Assembly: GCA_964595075.1 (NCBI GenBank)
Contig: CAZQNT010000035.1
Span: forward strand, 1 to 11,012
Length of the DNA: 11,012 nt
Direction of reading: 5' to 3'
DNA from: JAHJFW01 sp964595075
GTDB taxonomy: Bacteria; Patescibacteriota; Patescibacteriia; 2-12-FULL-60-25
Positions 6,217 through 11,012 of the stretch are shown here, piece after piece. Below the pieces are notes generated by a model. It ran no database searches, had not been told where the DNA came from, and saw only the letters and a program-made list of their open reading frames with translations. A program made the position numbers and the translations under genes. Numbering within the stretch: position 1 is the first letter of the stretch; the number at the start of each line of letters is the position of its first letter.

Positions 6217-7302
6217 TTATACATCCTCCGGCGGCGGGAGCTCGTCTCCATCATCCGGCGGCGGCGTTCGGCTACCTCCATTGGCAACATCCTCGCGATC
6301 TCGCCACGCGACAATTGACAATTCGCGGATTACTTTATAGAGATCCGGCCGTTCACGAAGCGTCGTCTTTGCGTTCTCGCGTCCCATGCCCAATTTTTCT
6401 TCTCCATAACTGTACGAATTTCCTGACTTCTTTATCACGCCGAGCTCCGTCCCTGCATCAAGCAGATCGCCGGGAAGAGAGATCCCTTCGTTGTACATAA
6501 TATCGAATTCACAAGTACGAAACGGCGCGGCGACTTTGTTTTTTACCGCCTTGGCTTTGACGCGATTGCCTATTATGCGTTCGCCGATTTTGATTTGCGC
6601 GCTGCGGCGTACCTCGATGCGGACGGAGGAGTAAAATTTCAAAGCGAGTCCGCCGGTTGTTGTTTCCGGATTTCCATAAAACACGCCAATCTTCTGGCGA
6701 ATCTGGTTGATAAAAATCACGGTGGCTTTTGACCTTGAAATAACGGCGGTGAGCTTGCGAAGCGCTTGACTCATAAGACGCGCCTGAAGCCCCACGTGCG
6801 TATCCCCCATTTCTCCTTCCAATTCCGCTTTAGGCGTAAGCGCGGCGACGGAATCGACTACGATCACGTCAACGGCGTTTGAACGCACCAGAGTTTCTAC
6901 GATATCGAGCGCTTGTTCGCCATTATCAGGTTGAGAAATCAAAAGCTCGTCTATGTTGACGCCGATCTTGCGCGCATAATCCGGGTCAAGCGCGTGCTCC
7001 GCGTCCACGAACGCCGCGATGCCGCCAATCTTTTGGACCTCCGCAACGATGTGTTGCGCGAGCGTGGTTTTCCCGGATGATTCCGGTCCGTAAATCTCAA
7101 CAACGCGGCCTCGCGGAACTCCCATTACTCCAAGCATCAAATCCAATGAAAGACATCCGGTGGAAATCGCATCCACTTCCATCTTCTTCGCTTCTCCGAG
7201 GCGCATGATAGAGCCCTCACCAAAACGTTCTTTAATCTGCGCCATCGCCTCCCCCGCCGCATCTCTGCGATTCGCTTGCTCATCTTGTTGTTTTTTAGCC
7301 AT
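6217..7302 (-). CDS. recA: Recombinase RecA
   Basis: A protein of 361 residues from the ATG at 7302 (MAKKQQDEQ). A TTG 13 codons upstream is possible, but family N-termini align with the ATG, although it lacks a Shine-Dalgarno. Visible parts are the N-terminal polymerisation helix (EAMAQIKERFGEGSIMRLGE), Walker A GPESSGKT (72-79), the catalytic-Glu segment DAEHALDP (Glu102), Walker B VIVVDSVAAL (146-155), loop L1 around GDTHVGLQARLMSQ (166-179), and loop L2 with INQIRQKIG and GNPETTTGG (198-218). The C-terminal domain ends in a proline-rich acidic tail (SRTPPPDDGDELPPPEDV). RecA forms filaments on single-stranded DNA, drives strand exchange and triggers LexA cleavage where LexA exists. No intein or frameshift is present. 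It is transcribed towards ftsK, with a repeat element between them. Confidence 0.98.
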   Translation of the reverse strand: MAKKQQDEQANRRDAAGEAMAQIKERFGEGSIMRLGEAKKMEVDAISTGCLSLDLMLGVMGVPRGRVVEIYGPESSGKTTLAQHIVAEVQKIGGIAAFVDAEHALDPDYARKIGVNIDELLISQPDNGEQALDIVETLVRSNAVDVIVVDSVAALTPKAELEGEMGDTHVGLQARLMSQALRKLTAVISRSKATVIFINQIRQKIGVFYGNPETTTGGLALKFYSSVRIEVRRSAQIKIGERIIGNRVKAKAVKNKVAAPFRTCEFDIMYNEGISLPGDLLDAGTELGVIKKSGNSYSYGEEKLGMGRENAKTTLRERPDLYKVIRELSIVAWRDREDVANGGSRTPPPDDGDELPPPEDV

Positions 7303-7351
7303 ATGTTTTTGGTTAGTTGATATTGAATGAGAAAATGCCAAAAACCTTTGC

Positions 7352-7436
7352 TGTCATCCCTGCGAAGGCAGGGATCCAGGATATTAGGCAAGTTTTTCCT
7401 TTTTATTTCTGGATTCCAGCCTACGCTGGAATGACA
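7352..7436. repeat. Palindromic element, family B copy 2
   Basis: Two 28-nt units in inverted orientation, 7352-7379 and 7409-7436, share TGTCAT...ATCCAG ends and are separated by an A/T-rich 29-nt spacer. Each unit folds into its own 8-bp hairpin. The two units differ at five positions: four form two compensated base pairs (C-G to T-A, and T-A to A-T) and one is in the loop. The left unit differs from copy 1 (6099-6126) by a single loop base. It lies 49 nt upstream of the recA start. Confidence 0.85.
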
Positions 7437-7443
7437 AGCGCAT

Positions 7444-7458
7444 GTTCTATTTTCGTTC
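7444..7458. promoter_or_regulatory. GTTC-N7-GTTC motif upstream of recA
   Basis: The plus strand reads GTTC-TATTTTC-GTTC, so the recA-sense strand reads GAAC-N7-GAAC. This matches the spaced direct repeat bound by alphaproteobacterial LexA. It is about 140 nt upstream of the recA start, with a family B element in between. No LexA is visible, so the assignment is tentative. Confidence 0.25.
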
Positions 7459-7498
7459 CATATCCTCTCATCCATGAGAAACCCGTGCAAGTCGCTTC

Positions 7499-7507
7499 TG
7501 TGGATAA
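7499..7507 (-). promoter_or_regulatory. DnaA-box 9-mer
   Basis: TGTGGATAA is the exact reverse complement of the DnaA box TTATCCACA. It lies alone in the space between recA and the M23 gene, 16 nt before a palindromic element. The same 9-mer occurs inside comEC at 10240-10248. There is no cluster, so this is not evidence for an origin. Confidence 0.35.
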
Positions 7508-7522
7508 CGGAATGAATAATTC

Positions 7523-7596
7523 GTAGGGGCGCGTGGTAATGCGCCTGCATGTTTATGCTACCCGATACGGGGAGGGCGGGACAAGCCCGCCCCTAC
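7523..7596. repeat. Composite palindromic element, family C
   Basis: A 74-bp unit bounded by a perfect 9-bp inverted repeat GTAGGGGCG (7523-7531) / CGCCCCTAC (7588-7596). The left half has a GGCGC/GCGCC stem with an 8-nt loop. The right half (7568-7596) is identical to 2650-2678, with a 7-bp GGGCGGG/CCCGCCC stem. It lies directly downstream of the M23 gene terminator. Confidence 0.75.
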
Positions 7597-7602
7597 TTCT
7601 TA

Positions 7603-7635
7603 AAGGAAAAGACGCCTCTAGAAATTGAAGCGTCT
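7603..7635 (-). terminator. Intrinsic terminator of the M23 gene
   Basis: On the minus strand, AGACGCTTC pairs with GAGGCGTCT (9 bp, one G-U pair) over an 8-nt loop, followed directly by TTTTCCTTT. It starts 15 nt after the stop at 7651 and is a clear rho-independent terminator. Confidence 0.85.
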
Positions 7636-7650
7636 AAGAAAGAAGGTTTA

Positions 7651-9474
7651 TCACGGCACGTTTGCCGCGAGACCGTTCATGTACATGGGGCCGGTTCCGT
7701 TCGTGACCATGACGTACGGGACGTTCCCATAGGGGCCGGTCAGCGTGACCGTGCCGATGGTACTCCCTTGTCCGCCTTGCGGATCGTAGGACATGTCGCC
7801 CCACCAGCTTCCGTCCGGCAGGTTGATCTGGAACAGGAAGTTCTTGGTTCCGCTCGGCATGTCGAGCATGCACTCGAGCTTGCCGTCGCCCGGCACCGTG
7901 TCCGGACAAAGCGCGAAGGTCGAGGGAACCCAGTCGTAGAACGCGGGACCCGGCGGATCCCACATGGCCTGGAAAGCGCTCACGCCCTGGAGAGCGGAAC
8001 CGCTGTATTGGAACAGGACTTTGCCCGTCGGGACTCCGGTCGTGACGCCGGTACCTGCGCCGGCGCCTCCCTCTCCGCCGGTGCCAGGACCCTCGCCTCC
8101 GACTCCGCCGCCGCCTTCGCCCAGTCCGCCGCCGACCGACTGTCCGCAAACGGATAAGTCGCTCAGCATGATCACGGAGCCGCGTGGGCCTGCGACCTGT
8201 TCGATCGTGCTCTTGGGCAGTACCACGACGTTGTTCGCGGAGTAACCCATTTGCAAGAACGTTTCCCAGTTGAAGATCGGCAATCGCGTGCCCGAGGACA
8301 CTGCCGAGACCTCGCTCGCGTCGTCGCTTTTGACGAGCGAGCCGTCGCGCATGAGGCGCATCCCCTTGTCCTTGCTCTCTGCGAAGAACTGCTGGCGATC
8401 CGATGCGACGCGAACGTCGATCTCCGCATCGTCCCAACCCCACGACACGAACGCCTCGTACGAGATGAACGCCATCCGCCACTTGCCCGGCCAAGCGCCG
8501 GAGTACTCGTAGACCGTGGACGCGTCGTTGAACTTCACGAGATGGTTGCCACTGCGCGGCGACACGAACTCGCCACCGTACTGCAAGCAATCGATCTCGT
8601 CGTCGCTCGCTTTCACGGCGCGCGCGTCGAGCTTCTCTTGCGAAGCGGTTTGCGCGGAGATCTTCGTGCGCACGCCATCCACTTCCACCATCCAGTACGC
8701 GCCGTCAGAGTCCAGAAGGACCGTTCCGGCCGGATGCCAAACCGTGTCGGTTTGCGAGGACGCGAGCGTCGTGAAGAACGTGACCGGATCCGCGAACCAC
8801 TTGAGCTGGCTCGGTTTCCCGTCGTAGCCGCGGAACCATTTGTCGTCCACCACCTTTGCCTGATTGGCGCTTTGGAGACGAACGCCAAGGTGGATGTGCT
8901 CTGCGCCGTCGCCGTTGTGCGCGTCATCGTTCACGTACCCGATGACGTCGCCCGCGCCGACCTCGTCGCCGACGTTGTACTTGAGCTCCTTTCCGCCGCG
9001 CTCGACGCTCTTTCGGATGTGACCGTAGATGACGAGGAACGAATCGACCGACACGACGTCTCCTTCGCCGTTCGCCACGTCGATCGGTTTGTCGAGACGA
9101 TACTCCACGACCGCCGCGAGCTCTCCGTATCCGGACGCCGGACCGTAGAACCGAAGGATGCCGCATCCGATGGAACGGACTTTGCCCCCTTCGAGTCTCT
9201 GCACGTCGTACCCGAGATGCTCCTTGTCGTAGTAGAAAGTCCTCTCGTTGTACGGCGGCAACAAGCTACCGTCCTCCGTCGGGCTCACGAACGAGCTGAG
9301 CGAGCAATACGACTTGCCGCCAAGCGAATCGTTGTCGTTGCCGATCAGGATCTCGCCCTCGCCTCCTTTCGCGCATCCTGCGAAGACCATGCCGAACCAG
9401 AAGAACTCGAACAGGATGAGCGCGAAGATGAGGCCGGTTGCGGATCCGGCGCGCGCCAGTGCTTGCATTCTCAT
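7651..9474 (-). CDS. Secreted/lipoprotein M23 (LytM-type) peptidase, multidomain
   Basis: A protein of 607 residues. The ATG at 9474 is chosen for the AAGGGA site before it; a TTG 13 codons upstream would swallow that site. Residues 13-33 form a hydrophobic signal segment ending FAG-C34, a near-lipobox suggesting a lipid anchor. Residues 80-235 are an M23 zinc endopeptidase with H86-x-G-x-D90, YGH152 and H193-x-H195 all present, so it should be active on peptide cross-links in peptidoglycan. Residues 247-430 contain three diverged repeats of about 55-60 residues (LVKFNDASTVYEY, then FVSWGW; SLVKSDDASEVSAV, then FLQMGY), resembling surface repeats I associate with Patescibacteria. A Gly-rich linker (448-482) leads to an unrecognised beta-rich C-terminal domain (485-607). 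Codon use is more G+C-rich than recA or ftsK. It has a long leader and its own terminator. Confidence 0.9.
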   Translation of the reverse strand: MRMQALARAGSATGLIFALILFEFFWFGMVFAGCAKGGEGEILIGNDNDSLGGKSYCSLSSFVSPTEDGSLLPPYNERTFYYDKEHLGYDVQRLEGGKVRSIGCGILRFYGPASGYGELAAVVEYRLDKPIDVANGEGDVVSVDSFLVIYGHIRKSVERGGKELKYNVGDEVGAGDVIGYVNDDAHNGDGAEHIHLGVRLQSANQAKVVDDKWFRGYDGKPSQLKWFADPVTFFTTLASSQTDTVWHPAGTVLLDSDGAYWMVEVDGVRTKISAQTASQEKLDARAVKASDDEIDCLQYGGEFVSPRSGNHLVKFNDASTVYEYSGAWPGKWRMAFISYEAFVSWGWDDAEIDVRVASDRQQFFAESKDKGMRLMRDGSLVKSDDASEVSAVSSGTRLPIFNWETFLQMGYSANNVVVLPKSTIEQVAGPRGSVIMLSDLSVCGQSVGGGLGEGGGGVGGEGPGTGGEGGAGAGTGVTTGVPTGKVLFQYSGSALQGVSAFQAMWDPPGPAFYDWVPSTFALCPDTVPGDGKLECMLDMPSGTKNFLFQINLPDGSWWGDMSYDPQGGQGSTIGTVTLTGPYGNVPYVMVTNGTGPMYMNGLAANVP

Positions 9475-9880
9475 GACCGTTTCCCTTGTTGTCGAAGATA
9501 CGAACCGGCGCAATTGCCGATGCGGGGATTACCCGTTGAACGGACTCCCGTTTTCGCCGCTATGCATTTCAACGAAAACGGGCGCGCGTTCTTACGATCA
9601 GCCAAGGGAAGCGAAACGGCGTATGAAACAACGACTCAAGTGCGAAATTTCAGATTACGGCGGCTAATAAATAGGCGCTGCTACCGGCGTCCCGCAACGG
9701 GCACGAAAAAATATTTTTGAGATCCTCTTTCCTCTCGTCGTCCATCTCCGATCCAGTTGCTCCGACCGAATCGGGGAACTAAACAGGGCTGCTTGTTATC
9801 CTCCCTGCCCGCTCCCGGACACAGGACCTCATGGCGCGCACGCTTCCCTTGGTTGTCGAGGTACGGGATCTTTCGACCCA
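9475..9880 (-). promoter_or_regulatory. Long structured 5' leader of the M23 gene
   Basis: If the promoter at 9888-9915 is used, the transcript has about a 400-nt untranslated leader. It contains, in transcript order, the distal ribosome-binding-like copy (9844-9865), a CAGGG/CCCTG stem (9784-9807), a 7-bp CCGATTC/GGATCGG stem with one G-U pair (9748-9774), an A/T-rich run (9705-9720) and a perfect 10-bp stem CCCGTTTTCG/CGAAAACGGG with a 16-nt loop (9547-9582), about 70 nt before the start codon. I do not recognise a known riboswitch class. I see no credible protein-coding gene between 9475 and 10161 on either strand. Confidence 0.4.
9481..9502 (-). repeat. Ribosome-binding module, copy adjacent to the M23 gene
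   Basis: This segment, which contains the AAGGGA site of the M23 gene, is closely repeated in the same orientation at 9844-9865. With two one-base gaps and one mismatch the copies match at 20 positions. The distal copy is also followed on the minus strand by an ATGAG, as the proximal one is by ATGAGA, but no matching gene follows it. Confidence 0.55.
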
Positions 9881-9887
9881 CACTTCC

Positions 9888-9915
9888 AGCATAGTGGATT
9901 GAAAATCGACGTCAA
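9888..9915 (-). promoter_or_regulatory. Sigma70-type promoter reading to the M23 gene
   Basis: On the minus strand, TTGACG (9910-9915) and TATGCT (9888-9893) are spaced by 16 nt. A T-rich run immediately upstream of the -35 resembles an UP element. Transcription would start near 9881, and no other gene lies between this site and the M23 gene. Confidence 0.5.
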
Positions 9916-9950
9916 AAAAAATTGTCAGTACGCTTCGACAAAGTATTTTC

Positions 9951-10089
9951 TGTCATTGCGAGGAGGCTTGTGCGAAGTGGCAATCTTTTGAAGGAAATTT
10001 ACTTTGAAAGATTGCCACGTCGCGTGCTCGCTCCTCGCAATGACGGGATGGATGGGATCGCCACGTCGTTGCCACTCCTTACGATGACG
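9951..10089. repeat. MITE-like element, family A copy 2, with extra arm
   Basis: The left arm begins TGTCATTGCGAGGAG (9951-9965) and the right arm ends CTCCTCGCAATGAC (10031-10044), with inner GGCAATCTTT (9979-9988) and AAAGATTGCC (10007-10016). A third, decayed copy of the right arm follows at 10055-10089 (CGCCACGTCGTTGCC, then CTCCTTACGATGACG). The interior is A/T-rich and non-coding. It sits about 70 nt after the comEC stop and may mark the 3' end of that transcript, since no U-tract terminator is obvious there. Confidence 0.8.
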
Positions 10090-10161
10090 CAGTGTCTATT
10101 TTTTCTTCTGTCAGACCCTTTCAACAATTCTTCAAAAAATATCGCAAAAGTTAAAAAAACC

Positions 10162-11012
10162 TCATTTATCTGTTGATAACTCGTTTTTTCGTGTTAACAA
10201 AAGCCAGAAATAGATGATCAGAGCGTACGCGCAAACCAGTGTGGATAATTTCATTTCGGTTATTTTCAAATTCATCCACGGAAAAATTTTCGCCATTGAC
10301 GCGACCGAAAGAAGCAGGCGAGAAAGCCCGAGCGCGGGTAATGAAATCAAAGTCCCGCCTGGAAAATTTCCCCAAGCTGCCACGATAACGCCGAACCCCA
10401 TGATGAACGGAACGAGAGGCGCCGCAAAAACGTTCGTCAAAAGTCCAACGAGCGTGAGCTGATCGAAAACCCAAGCGGAATAAGGCGCCGTCGTAAGCGT
10501 CGCTCCGACCGTCATTGCGAAAGCTTCGCGTATCCCAAAAGCGCGCGGCAAAAAACCGCAGTAGGGCTCTATAAGCGGCATCCATGCCAAGATTCCCCAT
10601 GTAGCAAGAAACGACAACGCGAATCCGATGTCGTAGAAAAGTTGCCATGGATTTATCAAAAGCAAAGCGACCGCCGCGACTAAAAGCAAATAAAAAGATT
10701 TGACCGCGCGGCCAGTCTCTCGCGCTAAAAGAATCAACCAGCCCATAAATGCGGCGCGCGCGACCGACGCGGAAAATCCAACGAAACCGACGAAAATCAA
10801 AATGACGAACGAAGTTACAATAAACGTATGCCGCCTCCGTAATCCGAAGCGAGCGACAATAATCGCAATAAACTGGACGAGTATCGTTACGTTTGATCCG
10901 GATACGGCCACGAGATGCATCAGGCCGGAAGCGCGGAATGCCGCGCGTTCCGTTTTCGGTAATCCGCGCTCGCCGTAGAGGATGCCCGAGACCAAAGCAG
11001 CGTCTGCCGGCG
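10162..11012 (-). CDS. comEC: ComEC/Rec2 DNA-uptake channel, C-terminal part
   Basis: The frame stays open to the right window edge, so the N-terminus is missing; 282 residues are visible, ending in TGA at 10162. The competence-domain signature is clear: GILYGERGLP followed by GLMHLVAVSGSNVTIL, then several hydrophobic segments (VILIFVGFVGFS, LLLVAAVALLLI, FALSFLATWGILAW, FAAPLVPFIMGFGVIVAA, LVCAYALIIYFWLLL). ComEC forms the inner-membrane pore through which single-stranded DNA enters during transformation. The protein stops soon after the last membrane segment, so it lacks the C-terminal metallo-beta-lactamase-like domain of Bacillus-type ComEC. No such gene lies downstream in the window. 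RecA nearby, on the same strand, would process the imported DNA. Confidence 0.93.
   Translation of the reverse strand, partial: PADAALVSGILYGERGLPKTERAAFRASGLMHLVAVSGSNVTILVQFIAIIVARFGLRRRHTFIVTSFVILIFVGFVGFSASVARAAFMGWLILLARETGRAVKSFYLLLVAAVALLLINPWQLFYDIGFALSFLATWGILAWMPLIEPYCGFLPRAFGIREAFAMTVGATLTTAPYSAWVFDQLTLVGLLTNVFAAPLVPFIMGFGVIVAAWGNFPGGTLISLPALGLSRLLLSVASMAKIFPWMNLKITEMKLSTLVCAYALIIYFWLLLTRKNELSTDK

Noticed and set aside
7303..7341. TTG start for recA 13 codons upstream of the chosen ATG
   Set aside because: The extra residues (MAFSHSISTNQKH) do not look like RecA N-termini, and neither start has a clear ribosome-binding site; the ATG fits family length better.
7634..8590. A 318-codon frame overlapping the 3' half of the M23 gene on the same strand
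   Set aside because: Out-of-frame shadow; the Arg-rich sequence shows no fold, while the real frame shows the repeats, Gly linker and C-terminal domain.
8251..9720. A 489-codon open frame antisense to the M23 peptidase
   Set aside because: Its protein is Arg/Val/His-rich with no domain pattern or ribosome-binding site. The opposite strand has a complete motif-bearing peptidase with promoter and terminator. High G+C makes such antisense frames common.
9475..9880. c-di-AMP (ydaO-type) riboswitch in the M23 leader
   Set aside because: Short G-rich pieces resemble parts of that consensus but not in the required order, and I could not build the two-fold pseudo-symmetric core.
9681..9881. A 66-codon frame (GTG start) in the M23 leader
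   Set aside because: Its start coincides with the predicted transcription start, there is no ribosome-binding site, and the protein is low in recognisable structure.

Overview
The window looks like chromosome from an ultra-small candidate-phylum bacterium. Candidatus Patescibacteria/CPR, Parcubacteria-like, is my best guess. This is inferred from gene content (recA, ftsK and a short RodZ-like HTH/Ig-fold membrane protein running together, plus a comEC and a lipoprotein M23 peptidase) and from intergenic palindromic repeats of the types common in such genomes. No marker in the window proves the lineage. UGA is used as a stop (four genes end in TGA), so the UGA=Gly code of Gracilibacteria/Absconditabacteria is excluded.

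Layout. Positions 1-2643 (plus strand) hold four genes I do not recognise, the first cut by the window edge. They are G+C-rich and Arg-rich. The three with visible starts have strong Shine-Dalgarno sequences, and GC-rich hairpins sit between them; the last has a good sigma70-type promoter and a true intrinsic terminator. Positions 2644-3102 carry no gene. This stretch lies between convergent genes and holds a palindromic repeat (family C), the terminator, a MITE-like repeat (family A), a 150-bp imperfect inverted repeat and a second hairpin. Positions 3103-7302 (minus strand) carry recA, ftsK and the rodZ-like gene in that transcriptional order; ftsK and rodZ-like are 12 nt apart. A family B palindromic element separates recA from ftsK. 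Positions 7303-7650 carry no gene and hold a family B element, a perfect DnaA-box 9-mer, a GTTC-N7-GTTC motif, a composite family C element and the terminator of the next gene. Positions 7651-9474 (minus) encode a large secreted or lipid-anchored M23 peptidase. Positions 9475-10161 carry no gene; they hold a probable promoter with a long structured leader and a second family A element. Positions 10162-11012 (minus) are the C-terminal part of ComEC.

How the genes fit together. ComEC is the inner-membrane channel for single-stranded DNA in natural transformation, and RecA would recombine the incoming strand. FtsK translocates chromosomal DNA at division, the RodZ-like protein would act in envelope or cell-shape control, and the M23 peptidase would cut peptidoglycan cross-links. 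The minus-strand half is therefore mostly DNA handling and envelope, while the plus-strand block is accessory DNA of unknown function. The most unusual signals are the 400-nt structured leader of the peptidase gene, which contains a duplicated copy of its own ribosome-binding module; compensated base changes between the two arms of a family B repeat; and the contrast in composition and ribosome-binding sites between the accessory genes and the housekeeping genes.
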